Source: Hibiscus mutabilis
Lineage: Eukaryota > Streptophyta > Magnoliopsida > Malvales > Malvaceae
Length of the DNA stretch: 64,000 nt
Direction of reading: 5' to 3'
NCBI GenBank assembly: GCA_019671005.1
Contig: CM033726.1
Span: forward strand, 20,581,608-20,645,607
The notes under the pieces are model-generated. The model saw only the letters and a program-made list of their open reading frames with translations. It ran no database searches and had not been told where the DNA came from. Of the stretch, positions 46,150 through 58,133 are shown one piece after another (position 1 is the stretch's first letter; the number at the start of each line of letters is the position of its first letter). The translations under genes were made by a program, and so were the position numbers.

Positions 46150-49100
46150 TGTAACGCCATGAAATTGGGCCTAGATGTTAATCGGATAGGGTAGACGGTT
46201 TGGGGAGAATCGGGTTAGCAATTCGAGTTAGTTCTGAGCATTAAATCTTATAAAATTGATTTTTGGCTGAAAAAATAATAGAGAATAGTTAATTAATATT
46301 TTAAGTATTTTGGTAAATTCAATTTGAAGTAATTAAATATGATTTTGGGACATTTTGGTCTAGTGACTAAAATGAAAAGTTTTCAAAACTATTTTTGGTG
46401 ACTAAATCATAAAAGGTCAAAATTTAGAATCTTTAAAGAGCTAACTAACCAAACTTTTCCATCAGATTTTCCCTTAATTTAGGCTATTTTTAAAGTGTTC
46501 TTAATTGGTTTTATTGTTAAAACAAAATAGGATTTAATAAAATGATTTCTAATTTTACAAAATCGCTTTCTTACGTAACTACTTTTCTTTCAACTTTTTC
46601 TCTCAAATTTTCCATTAGCCAAACTAAGGTTTCACTCCAAAATTCTCAGGAATCAATTCTTATTGGTTTCCTTTCTGTTTCCTATTTGATTTCTTCAATT
46701 CCTAGTGCAAAATCTACTTGGATTTCAACCAATCTTTGGCAATTAAGGGAGAAATTAACAATTAGAGGTGATTTTAGTTTCTCTCCTCTAATTAAAGGTT
46801 CTTTATTGAAATTCCCTAGTTCTTGATCCTTTACAACCGATTTATGTTATGGAATTATGATTTAAACATGGACTTGGTAATTAAATTGAGTTTTATGTGG
46901 AAATTTGTTAAATATTGTTTTGGATATTTTTTGTGTTGAATCTAATTGATTTAGATCTCTATTTGGATGTGTTTTAATGTTGAGAGAAGTGCTTAATTAA
47001 AGGAATCCCAAAACTATGGGAATTGCTAATTTTCTAGGTTGGTTATAGTTAGGTTTTGGTGTGATCTTGGTGCTATAGAGGTGCTGGAGTTAGGACATAA
47101 TCAAGATGTTTTTGGATGTTGTTAAGATGTTAGAATCAATAGGTTTTGGCTGGGATTTGTTTAGGTAAGGTTTGATGATGATTTCGGTTATTTTAGAGAG
47201 GTTTTGATGGGTTCTTATGAGGTAAAGCTGTGTTTGATGGTTGCTGGAAGTTAGAGGTGTATGAAAGTGCATTAATACTCTATTTTTGATTGGGTAAATC
47301 AGGGGAGTTGAATCCTATAGCTTTTGGAGAGGTTGCGAAAGCTTCAGAAGCTTGATTTGTGCAACGACAAGCTAGCTTTGGATTGTTGGTGAGTGGAAAT
47401 GTGTTTTACTGTTATTAAAAGGATTGAAAGAAGTTGTGGGGGTTTAGATAAAGTTTAAAACACTTATCTAAGCTCGGAAGTAAGTATTGGTTGAGCTCTC
47501 TCTTGATTTTGATTTTGTAGAATAAAATCTCATATACATGATTATGGATTTGATTACTCACTGTATTATGCATGTTTTAGAAACGAAAGATGTTGCAAAT
47601 GATCATATATGATGATTATTGAGAATGGTATATGAAAGTATTTTTGAGAATACTAAAATGCATGGTTTAATGTATTTAAAATTAGATTGATTTGATGCAT
47701 ATGTAAAAAGTGAGGTAACGTTGTTTTATTGAATATATTAGCAAGTGGCTGGGGTTAAAATGTTATCGGATACAGTTGGCTAGCCATAGGGTTTAAAGTG
47801 CACTATAATAAGTAGTCTCATGTGTGTTGAGGTGGGTAATTGTTCCATTTTCTCCCGCTGGTGGATTTATACAACATAACCGTTGAGGTGGGTAATTGTT
47901 CCGTTGCTCTAGTTCGAGGATGTATGTGAAGTGGTTGTAGGAACCACTTGGGAAATCTGTGTATCCGATGTGTTTTATGAAATGGAATGGTGCTGGTTTT
48001 GAGTCACTTGAAAGCCAATATATGAGATAATGTACCATGAGAAATGGATTATGCTTGTATAATGTGATTTATACATGAGATGCTCTTTAAGCTTGTTGTA
48101 GAGATTTTGACATATGAAGCTTAAATTGAGGTTTGAGATAGAATCCTTGATACATGTGTTGCAAATGATTTAAATGTGCATACCTAAAGAGATTATTGAA
48201 GCATGAGATGATTTTGCCATGAGATATTTGCACATGGTTTGAATTAAAATGATTTTAATTGCATTGATGAGTTTTTTGAGATTCCCTTACTAAGCTTATA
48301 GCTTACGCTCTCTTTTCTCATCAATGTAGAGAAATAGACCCTATCGGATAGCGAGTGAGCAAGGGAGGATCCAAGAGTGAAGATTCTCCAAAGTATGATT
48401 TTATAAGTACTAAGTAGTAAAAAGAGGCAATGTGACCAAGTTGTATTTGGGAGGTTTATTTTGGATACTCCCTTTTTGTATAAGTTTGGTTTGATGTTTT
48501 GGACTTGTATGATTCATAATGCTTGATTTTGAGGGGTTGGGAAACAATATGCATGCTTGGGTAGAAACCATGCCTATATGAGAAATGCTTGGTTTCGAGA
48601 TGTTGTGTATGCTCTTCTACTATGCTGTTATGTTTGAGGAATTGATGTTTGTGAAGTCATATGATGTTTAGAGATTGTTTGGAGTATGTTAGATTGAGCC
48701 AAAGTGTCACATGTTGGACCGAGGGTCATTATAGGTCTGTCTGTATCGGTAAGGGTCCTCAGGGATCGGTACGCAAGAGCCGGTCTTGGTTTAATCTGGG
48801 AAAAATTGCCTAGGCATACCGATGCACCTGGTAATCATATCGGTACACATAGCTAGAAAATAAGCCTGGTTTCGGTGCATGAGTTACCGTATCAGTACTG
48901 CCTTTAGTTACTGGAATCCCATATTTTCAAAAACACATACCGGTATTGATATGCCTGAGGACCGTATCGGTACGCCTTTTTATTTCAACCCCGTTGTGAT
49001 GCGGCAAGTATCCGTACCGACACACCAGATGTTATTTCAGTTAAGATGCTTTCTAAAGTTTGATTTCTTTGCAATTTAGTCCATATTATACGAATTCGAG

Positions 49101-49307
49101 TAATTGGATGTCGAATAGACTCCTGATTGAGTTGTAGCTTTCACCATAACCAATATGATCAACTTAGGACATAAATATGCATTTAGATAAGATAAAAGAA
49201 AAAAAAAATAGACCGTTTCAATGTAATTCTTTCGGGTTTATCTTAGTAAACCCTATTGTAGCTCACTCAGTTCGGTCTTGTGACTAAACCGGGTCAAGAG
49301 GGTTACA
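46150..49307 (+). repeat. 5' LTR of the GGTTA element
   Basis: 3158 bp, from TGTAACGCCATG to GAGGGTTACA. It holds a donor-like GGAA|GTAAGTATT at 47480, a 55-bp tandem repeat near 47827-47910 (GAGGTGGGTAATTGTTCC twice), an acceptor-like ATGTAG ending at 48329, and GTACCGATAC-type words at 48720-49030. The frames at 46542-46826, 47793-48038 and 48879-49079 are not genes. Confidence 0.9.
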
Positions 49308-49312
49308 TTTGG

Positions 49313-49330
49313 TGGTATCAAAGTCAGGTT
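49313..49330 (+). other. Primer binding site (initiator Met tRNA type)
   Basis: TGGTATCAAAGTCAGGTT, five bases after the LTR end. It differs at two of the first 12 bases from TGGTATCAGAGC. Confidence 0.8.
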
Positions 49331-49592
49331 CTGATTGTTGGGAGGTGGGTTATGGTTGTATAGTTGATTGATATTACATTAATATGTTATTTTACATGCC
49401 CGGTGTTTCAAATTGTGAAATTTGTTTGATATGTGGTGTGTTTGGATGTTTAAGCTTGGGGACACATTGCCCTATTACTACTAGAGTTAAATGATTTTGT
49501 TTTTAAGCAAAAGTGACTTGGATTCTTGCTGCAAGCTGGCCTAATTATTTCGTTTAATTGTATTATCATGTTTTAGACTCATATTTTTGCGT

Positions 49593-50650
49593 ATGGGACC
49601 GAGACGAGAGGCTGAAGCTCATATGGGAAGTGTGGTAGACAGACAAGATGATGAGTTGCCTCATTTTCCACCGATTCCTCCTACTGGTGTTAGAGTCGAG
49701 GGTGGTGTGCCTCAGGCACGACAATGACATGTTTTTGGTGATATGACACCATTAATCTAAGTGATGACGAGAACTTTTTAGGCAGCCATAGCTGGGGTGC
49801 AAGTACTTGCACCGGCTCCTGTAGCTGTTAATACCAGAATACCTTTAAAGCGTCTGCATAGCTTGGGTGGTACTGAGTTCATAGGGTTGGCTCCTGAAGC
49901 TGTCGAGGAATAGTTTGCTAGTACGGAGAGGATCCTTGGCCAAATAGAGAGTAATGATGTTCGCAAATTGGGTTGTATAGTGTCATTACTTCAAGGTGAT
50001 GCTTACAGTTGGTAGACAACAGCGATCGCGGGCATGAAACCTACTGATGTGACGTGAGAATTCTTTCGTGCCACCTTTTGAAAGAAGTATTTGGGATCTC
50101 GATATCAGGATGAAAAGAAGATGGAGTTTATGGCTTTAGAGTAGGGGAACCTATCTATTTATGAGTATAAGATCCAGTTTGTTCAGTTGATCCAGTATGC
50201 TCCTAAACTGGTTCCTGATGAGCGACAACTATGCGGCCGGTTCTGTTATGGGTTGGTCAAAGAGGTGAAGACATACATGTTAGCTACATATTATACAGAG
50301 TTTGATGTCATGGTTTCTTAAGGTAAGGATATAGAACAAAATTTGGGGTTGTCTGCTCATTCTAAGAGTTCCTCTATAGAAAAAAGGAATGCTGAATCAG
50401 ATGTAAAAAAAGATTAATAAAAGAGGCATAGAGATAGAAGGTACCTTCTGAATTAGAGTTGCAGAGAAAATGGTGCTGGGCATGGATACCAGGGTCAGAA
50501 TACCTATGTTGGAGTTTCTGAGTATAGGAGATGTGGTAGGAGGTATTCGGCGGAGTGTTGGGGTGCTCTGGGCACTTGTTGGAGCTGTGGGTTGTGGGAA
50601 CATATTAGGCGAGATTGTCTGTAGTTAGCCAGGAAAGGTCAAGTTCCTAC
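49593..50650 (+). pseudogene. gag pseudogene of the GGTTA element
   Basis: It starts MGPRREAEAHMGS. The capsid region shows FIGLAPEAVEE, ERILGQIES and VSLLQGDAYSW, then MEFMALE and YAPKLVPDERQL. A CCHC zinc knuckle (CWSCGLWEHIRRDC, 50577-50618) is intact and would bind RNA. Stops are TAG or TGA where Trp or Gln is expected, for example after VEE and after AYSW, so the frame is dead mainly by single transitions. Confidence 0.88.
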
Positions 50651-50779
50651 ACCTACTGCTATGCCATCGAGAGGCCGTGGGCGTGACCATAGACATTTCT
50701 AGCGTAGTGAGGATGGACAGAGAGTGGTGGCACATACCGTAGCAGTTTAGCCTGAGAGGGGTAGACTGACAAGGGTTTT

Positions 50780-51340
50780 GTGTACAGGGTGGAAAGGAAT
50801 ACTACTGACGTGATTGTAGGTACCTTTACTTTGCAGTCCTTACCCATGCTTGCTTTAATTGATTCTTGTTCTACACATTCTTATATCCTGTACGAGCTTG
50901 CTTGTTTTCTTGACGCACCTGTAGAGGTGTTAGAGGTTGGTATGAGGGTAACTAGTTCATTTGGTGAGATTGTAGTCGCTAAGAGATTGTATAGGAGATG
51001 CCATTTGTTGGTTCAAGGGCATGTGTTTGCAGCTGACCTGATAGAGATATCATTTTTTTTATTTTGATGTGATCTTGAGGATGGATTGGTTGTCCAAACA
51101 TAGGGCCGTAGTTGATTTTGAGACCAAGCGAGTTTTGCTGAAACTTGTAGAGGATTACGAAGTGGTAATTATGGGCGAGAATGTCAAATTCTTATCCAAT
51201 GTTGTTTCAGCTTTAGAAGCGCGAAGGATGTTAGAATCTGAGGGTCAAGCATACCTAGCTTATGTTATAAATCCTAATATGAAGAAAGTGCGTACCCAGG
51301 ATATTCACATAGTTTGTATTTTTTAGGAGTTTTTTTGGAA
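50780..51340 (+). pseudogene. Protease region of the GGTTA element
   Basis: The active-site triad reads LIDSCSTHSYI (codons at 50855-50887) instead of D-S/T-G: the Gly after Ser is Cys, which would disable an aspartic protease. After a frameshift at about 51060 comes LRMDWLSKHRAVVDF, the conserved (G)MDWL end. The linker continues to the RT region through a shifted frame. Confidence 0.85.
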
Positions 51341-52640
51341 GAATTGCATGGTTTGTCACCGGATAGGAATGTGGAATTTTGCATTGAGACATATGCGGAT
51401 ATGGCTCCAGCATTGATTGCACCATATCGTATGGCACCTAAAGAGTTAAAGGAGTTGAAGATGTAGTTACATGAGTTGTTGGATCGTGGTTTCATTCTGC
51501 CAAGTGTGTCACCAAGGGGATCACCGGTGTTGTTTGTGAAAAAGAAAGATTGCACGATGAGAATGTGCATTGATTATCGGCAACTGAACAAGTTGACAAT
51601 TAAGAACAAGTTTCCTTTGCCGAGGATTGATGATTTGTTTGATCAGTTTTGGGGTGCCATAGTGTTTTCTAAGATTGATTTGAGGTCTGGGTATTATCAG
51701 TTGAAGATGAAGGATAAAGACATGCTGAAGATAGTTTTTCACACGCGTTATGGGCATTATGAGTTTTTAGTGATGTCGTTTGGGTTGAAAAATGTACCAA
51801 CAACATTCATGGATATGATGAATTGGGTGTTCTATGAATTATTGGATTAATTTGTGGTAGTGCTCATCGATGACATTCTTGTGTACTTTCATACCAAGGA
51901 AGATCACGATCGACACCTACGGATTGTGTTGCAAGTTCTGTTGGACACTAAGCTTTATGCCAAGTTGAGTAAATGTGAGTTTTGGATCAAGTAGTTGGTT
52001 TTTCTTGGTCATGTTGTTTCGGCCGAGGGTATTCGCTTGGATCTGCAGAAAATTGAAGCTGTTGTGAATTAGAAGCAACCAAAGTCGGTGTCGGAGGTTC
52101 GTAGTTTCTTGGGGTTGGCAAGATACTATTGACGCTTTGTGGATGGATTCTCATTGATTGTTGCTCTTTTGAAGAAGTTTTTGCAAAAGGATGTGAGTTT
52201 TGAGTGGACGGAGGGTAGACAACAAGCCTTTAATAAGTAGAAGGAAGCTTTGACACAAGCTCCGATCTTGATTCAACCTGAATCAGGAAAGAGTTTGTTG
52301 TGTATAGCGATGCATCCTAAGTGGGTTTGGTATGTGTGTTGATGCAAGAAGGAAGGGTTGTAGCTTATGCATCTAGACAGTTTAAGGTGCACGAGCGCAA
52401 CTATCCTACGCACGATATTGAGCTTGTTGTGGTGGTGTTTGTGCTAAAAATTTGGCGACATTATCTATATGGTGAGAAATGTACTGTTTATACAGATCAC
52501 AAGAGTTTGAAATATTTGATGTTACAAAAAAAGTTGAATCTTAGGCAACGAAGATGGTTGGAGTTGCTTAAAGATTATGTTTTGACAATCAGTATCACCC
52601 GAGTAAGGCTAATGTTGTAGCTAACGCTTTGAGTAGAAAG
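51340..52640 (+). pseudogene. RT and RNase H pseudogene of the GGTTA element
   Basis: RT is mostly readable in 51476-51850: LDRGFILPSVSPRGSPVLFV, CIDYRQLNKLTIKNKFPLPR, FSKIDLRSGYYQLKMKD, YGHYEFLVMSFGL. The catalytic box is LIDDILVYF (Asp pair 51869-51874), usually FIDDILVYS. RNase H follows: YSDAS with a stop, VLMQEGRVVAYASRQF, THDIELVVVVF and TDHKSLKYL (52321-52620), then ANALSRKDIV. The sequence breaks at about 52635, where integrase should begin. Scattered stops at Gln, Trp and Arg codons show it is dead. Confidence 0.9.
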
Positions 52641-53242
52641 GACATTGTGGCACAAGTTTAGCCACCCATTTTGGAGAGTGAAGTCACCCGCCTATTTGTG
52701 GACACACTACAAGGTCCACTCTTCGAGAAAATGATCAGCAACGTATCTTTAGGATTTACCGAATTTGTGAGCGCACTGAAATCCATCGAGGCTGCTTTTA
52801 AGAGCGACAAGCTCAAGATCGGAGAAAATCTACAAAAGCACCCGAAGAAAAGAGATAATGAGATGAGCAATGTAAGTACTCATCGCTCGAGCAATGTCAC
52901 GATCGCCCCAAAGACGGCGGTAACAAGTTCACAAGGCCCGACCGAAAAGAGCATAAAAAGGAGGAGGTCTTCACTCCTTTACCCATAACTTACAGTGAGT
53001 TATACCCCAAGCTTTACGAGGCAAACTTGGTTCGCCCTTATCACCTTACTTCGATGCAACCTCCTTATCCATCATGGTTTGACCCTAAGGCTAAGTGCGA
53101 GTACCACGCGGGAATCCCCGGCCACAACAACAACAACTACAAAGACTTCAAAAGGGTTCAGAACCTAATCAGCACTGGAGTTCTGCAGCTTGATACATTG
53201 GATGTGGCGACCAATCCTTTGCATAACCACGGTGGCCATTAA
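52640..53242 (+). pseudogene. gag C-terminal fragment, Tat/Ogre type
   Basis: Frame 1 (52671-52988) reads ESEVTRLFVDTLQGPLFEKM, then FVSALKSIEAAFKSDKLK. These are the end of the Tat/Ogre capsid (F.DTL..P....M). Frame 2 (53027-53242) reads PYPSWFDPKAKCEYHAGIPG, then FKRVQNLISTGVLQ and NPLHNHG. This is the C-H-x-H zinc-binding-like segment (usually CEYH.G..GHS...C), where the last Cys is replaced (NNNNYKDFK). A frameshift near 53000 separates them. Confidence 0.8.
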
Positions 53243-55110
53243 AGGGTCAGGTCCTTCCATGAGGTTGAGGGATCAAGGAGTCAAGATTGGCCCCCAGTTG
53301 CCAAATGCCTTAGATGTATCTTACTTTTGTTTGTTCTAGGATGTCAGTTTGCATGAATGTCCTTGCATTTTTTGTTTTCCATTTCCTGCTTTAAATCAAC
53401 CTTGCTACTTTTGGCTCGAAAGTAGTAATGATCTTTTGTAAAAACGGCACTCATCATGTTTGCGAACTTTTAATTCAATAAAAAGATGCATTTTTTTGAA
53501 TCATGAGTATACACGTATGTCCTTTCTTACCTTCAAATGTCCTTGGATATCACATGCCTGTTGTGACATTGATTCGAATGCAAAAATTAATCGAACGCTC
53601 TAATAACGATGAAGTATGATTTCTTGATCAGCACGCTCAGGTCGGTAAAGCACGAGAAGCGACATTACTACTCATTCGATAATGTTCGATGATAAAAAAA
53701 TATCCTAAGAAAGACCATTGGATTGACCTAAATTTGAGAATTCCATAAACAATTCCACAAAATAAATCTGTCAAAAAATGTCAAGTAATAAAGTTATGGG
53801 GAAAAACAAATCTAATAAGGAACTAGATTCCATCGGTTCAATACTCCATCACCAGAAATCAATGAACAATCGAATAAGTCTCAAAACATCTTGATGGAGC
53901 TGTAGGGGAGGAACAAATCTAATAAGGAACTAGATTCCACTTGTTTAATACCTTGGCGATAGAGATTGATCTTTGAAGACACTGACATAATTATAATTGA
54001 AATTAATTTTTCAATTTACATTTATACCTCGAATTCTTACAAGGATGATTTTAAAAGGAGAAAAGTGTTAAGGACTAGAAGGAGTAGTTTTCTAACGGAT
54101 CAAGCAAATGCCATAATCATGAGGATGAACCGAGCATTCGAGAAAGATACCAGAACTTCAAATATTGCCACAACATTCAAAGGCAAGCCAGTGACCACCG
54201 GGGGTTAAATCTAAGACACTCTCGCATTTGATATCCAAGGAATCATGTTCTTTTCATTTTTCAATTTTGGGTTTCTAAGCTTTGTATATTAATTTACAAA
54301 TGCATCATTCATTAAAGTATCGGTTAGAAATTGACCCCTTTCAAAAAAAATTCTTTTATTCAAAATTGATTTCAAGCCGCAAGGCTTTTGATGCAAATAA
54401 TGATCTTGAGTCGACAAAGAGCAATAAAGCCCAATCAAAAATGGGTATTTTTGTGACATGAGAAGATGGGGTATCTCTTGAACGAGTGGGGCAACTTTGT
54501 CTGCAAGATGACACAAAATTTGAGATTCTGAGTTAGAATAGACAAGAAGAAACTTTTGAGCTATTCAAAGTTTTGCCAGCATCTAAAGAGCAAGAGTAAG
54601 CATCAAAATGTTTGGGGCATGAAGATAATAAATATGTCAGGAAACTTCCAATTGAGCAAAGTTCAGCAAGAGCAATCTGGAGTGGAAACTCTGAAGGTAC
54701 ACTCTAAAAGGTTGAACCCGAGTGTGAGATGAGGTATTCTAGCCGCATGAGAGCCCCAGTAAAGAAATAAGACTGAGATTTTTCAATTAACTTCCTTGAG
54801 GAAGAGAGGTTAGGGGGCATGCTAACTCATGTATCAATCATTTTATCTTTTTTTGATAGGTTCTTAAAGATCCTATTCCACAACTTTACGATTGAAGAAA
54901 TAGATTCCGGTGAGATCTTAGTTCACCATTTCGTAAACTCGAGCAAATGTGTTAATCCATGACTTCATGAAATGTGGATCACAACCAAGAACTGAGGGTT
55001 CCCTTTCGCGAAGAGCCCACTCAGCAAGTTTTCAGGTGTTACTTTAGATTTCCACCAAAACCCTCAGTTCATGGTTTCGTCTCTGAATCGTCGACTTTCA
55101 AGATCAGATG
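53243..55110 (+). other. Non-coding 3' region of the Tat/Ogre-like element
   Basis: Mixed sequence with AATAAAAAG near 53477, and a frame at 53966-54208 (DDFKRRKVLRTRR) of no recognised family. GAACTAGATTCCAYY...GTTCAATACC occurs twice (53820 and 53929). No RT, RNase H or integrase. It corresponds to what lies between coding region and 3' LTR in this group. Confidence 0.5.
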
Positions 55111-55862
55111 TTAATATATCAATAGCCTCCATATGCTCAACTTTATTTTTGGCCATCAGTAAGACCTCTCATGTGCTTGGTGAGCCAGACCGTTAGTAAA
55201 TCCTTCAGTGTTTGACTTTATTTTCTTGCCATCAATAAGACCTTTCATGTTTGTGGTGAGCTATGTTGTCTGTAAATCCTTCAGTGTTGAACCCTCATTT
55301 TTGGCCATCTGTAAGACCTTTCATGTGCTTGGTAAGCCAGACCGTCAGTAAATCCTTCAGTGTTTGACTTCATTTTCTAGCCATCAGTAAGACCTTTCAT
55401 GTGCGTGGTGATGTAGGTCATCCGTAAATCCTTCAGTGTTGGACCCTCATTTTTTGCCATCAGTAAGACCTCTCATGTGCTTGGTGAGCCAGACCGTCAG
55501 TAAATCCTTCAATGTTTGACTTCATTTTCTAGCTATCAGTAAGACCTTTCATGTGTGTTGTGAGCTAGGTTGTCCCTAAACCCTTCAGTGTTGGACCTTC
55601 ATTTTTGGCCATCAGTAAGACCTCTCATGTGCTTGGTGAGCCAGACCGTCAGTAAATCCTTCAGTGTTTGAATTGATTTTCTATCCATTAGTAAGCCCTC
55701 TCATGTACGTGGTGAGCTACGTTTTCGGTAAATCCTTCAGTTGGACCTTTATTTTTGGCCATCAGTAAGACCTCTCATGTGCTTGGTGAGCCAGACTGTC
55801 AGCAAAGCCTTCAGTGCCTAACTGTTTATCTCTCGGACCATCAACAAGACCTTCAATGTATG
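55110..55862 (+). repeat. 76-bp tandem array, alternating two unit types
   Basis: About ten units contain CCATCAGTAAGACCTYTCATGTG ... GTAAATCCTTCAGTG. Odd units carry CTTGGTGAGCCAGACCGTCA and even units CGTGGTGAGCTAGGTTGTCC, giving a 152-bp higher-order period. The frame at 55755-55949 is within it. Confidence 0.9.
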
Positions 55863-55950
55863 ATGATTCGAGCTCCGGTCTTCAAACAGGGAACTGGGAC
55901 AAAATTAGTAATTTTAGTCTTTGCTCTATCCTTGTTAACACAAGATTGAG

Positions 55951-55963
55951 CAAAGAGGGACAA
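55951..55963 (+). other. Polypurine tract of the Tat/Ogre-like element
   Basis: CAAAGAGGGACAA lies just before the TGTAATCAC of the LTR. Confidence 0.75.
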
Positions 55964-56039
55964 CTGTAATCACTAATTTTGTATGGGTTCTATTTTGTTT
56001 CTTTTCTATTTTAATAATGGGCTTGTTATTATATACTAT

Positions 56040-56235
56040 ACTAATAAGTATGTTATTTTTTTAATTGGTATTATCATTATCACATTATTTTATTATCATT
56101 ATTAGTATCAGTCGGTCTTAATTACTATTATTATTACTTATAATAATATTATTATTACTATCTTATTATTAATATTATTACTATACTATATTATTAGTGT
56201 TAGTATTATATTACTACTATGATTATTATTATATT
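56040..56235. repeat. TTATTA-rich microsatellite-like stretch
   Basis: Imperfect runs of TTATTA and ATTATT inside the LTR, next to the inserted inverted-repeat element. Confidence 0.8.
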
Positions 56236-56249
56236 AGTACATTATTTAA

Positions 56250-57300
56250 ACCAAAACCCTCCCTCAAACTATGCCTTTTTTTTTCAGTTTTTGGCCCTTA
56301 AACTATGATTTGGGCAAAATAGGCCCTTAAACTATCATTTTGGCCACTTTAAGCCCCTAAACTATTATTCGGGCAAAATAAGCCCTTAAACTATCATTTT
56401 GGTCACTTTAAGTCCATGGTTACGAAAATATCATTTTATAGGCTTTTCTAACATATATAAATATTTATGTTCTTTTTAAATTGTAAAATATCATATATCA
56501 AAATAAACCCATAAACTATCATTTCTGGTCATTTTAAGTCCGATAGTTATTTAAGTCAAAAGAAAATTATTTCGACTAATAAGATGTTGACACATTACAA
56601 AGATTTTTTGACCAATTAATAGTTTTGGGTAGGGGTGTTCAAAAATACCCAACCCGACTGACCTAACCTGATTACCCGAACATAAATAACCGGGTATTTA
56701 CCCAATTTTTTTTTACCCGGGTCGGGTACCCGGCCCGTCACTTCTCGGATTGGGCTCGGGTCACAAAATTAAGAATTTTCGGGTACCCAAATATGTATTT
56801 ATTAGTTTAATATTTTTATATTCAATATACATATTTTTATATTAAACTAATAAAAAATCTAAGATTTTTTTTATATTTTTATACTTAATAAATACATATT
56901 TTTATATTAAACTAATAAATACATTTTTTTATATTTTTATATTAAACTAATAAAATATTTTATATTTTAAAAAATATATTTTTATATTCGGGTACCCAAA
57001 TACCCGAATTTTCGGGTACCCGCAAAAACTGGGTCGGGACACGGGCTGAATTTTCTACTACTCGAAGATTTGGGTACCCGATACTTTAGGAACCCGAATA
57101 CCCGGTACCCGGATTTGAATACCCCTAGTTTTAGGGACTAAAAGAAGAAAAATGATATAGTTTAGGTACTTATTTTGACCAAAAAAATAGTTTAGGGACT
57201 TAAAGTGACCAAAAATGATAGTTTAAGGGTCTATTTTTCCCAAATCATAGTTTAAGGGCCAAAAGCAGAAAAAAGGCATAGTTTGAGGCTGTTTTTTGGT
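56250..57300. mobile_element. TIR element with TTAA target sites
   Basis: Flanked by TTAA at 56246-56249 and 57301-57304. Terminal inverted repeats start ACCAAAAC and continue CTCAAACTATGCC, TTTTGGCCCTTAAACTATG and ATCATTTTGG on both arms, for about 160-180 bases. No transposase. The TTAA site recalls piggyBac-like elements, or a TAA site of Harbinger type read with an extra base. The family is not settled. A second MITE lies in its centre. Confidence 0.85.
56640..57127. mobile_element. hAT-like MITE nested in the TIR element
   Basis: 488 bp with ends TAGGGGTGTTCAAA and TTTGAATACCCCTA. Eight flanking bases, GTTTTGGG (56632-56639) and GTTTTAGG (57128-57135), differ in one position and fit a hAT 8-bp duplication. 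Inside are inverted clusters of ACCCGGGTCGGGTACCC words. There is no coding frame. Confidence 0.88.
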
Positions 57301-57978
57301 TTAAGCATATATATTATAATTGTTATTAAACCAAAATAGAAATAAAAAAACCAAAAAGATTATTATAATAAAGCCCAAAGTCTTTATACAATCCATTTAC
57401 ATAACCCAAAACAAAAAATATATATACAAGCATAGCTCGTTAGGGCCCAAAAATGAATCCTAAGCCCGGTTACATCAAAAAACCCTAACATTTAGTCCTT
57501 TGCGCAGCTGATTTCCCACCGTCAGATCTGACGGTTCAAGATCAAGACAGAGAAGCTTTGGGAATCTCCACGCGCTACACGCGCACCTCGTCATCTCACA
57601 CCACACGCCCACGTACGATCCCTCAACTCTTCACGCGTGTGTGTGTTCCACACTTGACCTTTCCAGGTTCCCACGCGCGCATGCGTCTGACCCTTCGGCT
57701 GCAACTGATGTCTCTCCAGTGGCCCTCCACGCCTGTACGACAGTCGCGTGAACACTGGCCAAGTCCCTCTCCTCTCCAGCCCTCACATGTAAGAGCCAAA
57801 AATAGTGTTAGGAGCCACATGCAACAAAAAAACAAACAACAACAATGTCAGACATTTTCAGAGGCATGGAACATAAAAAATTTCAAAACCAACAACCTAC
57901 AGGGAACACATGAATCCAACCAAACGTACAACGACAACCATTTTTCATTTTAGTTTTTTTAACACATGTAATCTCGGT

Positions 57979-57986
57979 TATATAAA
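57979..57986 (+). promoter_or_regulatory. TATA box in the Tat/Ogre-like LTR
   Basis: TATATAAA in a GC-richer context, followed by ACCGAGCCCC and a start-site distance of about 30 bases. It is the best promoter candidate in this LTR. Inferred from motif only. Confidence 0.5.
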
Positions 57987-58094
57987 CCGAGCCCCAAAGC
58001 TTGTAACCCTAACGGGGAATATTGGGAGCAATCGAATACAAAAAGCAGTCATTTTAGAGGTATCATTTTCCAGTCTCATTGCAAGCATTTTTTT

Positions 58095-58133
58095 AAATAT
58101 ACATATATATATATATATATATATGTATGTATA
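58095..58133. repeat. (TA)n microsatellite
   Basis: ATACATA followed by about 13 TA units and GTATGTATA. Confidence 0.9.

Noticed and set aside
55110..55862. Regular array that might be taken for a CRISPR
   Set aside because: Units are 76-bp tandem copies without unique spacers, in the 3' region of a retroelement.
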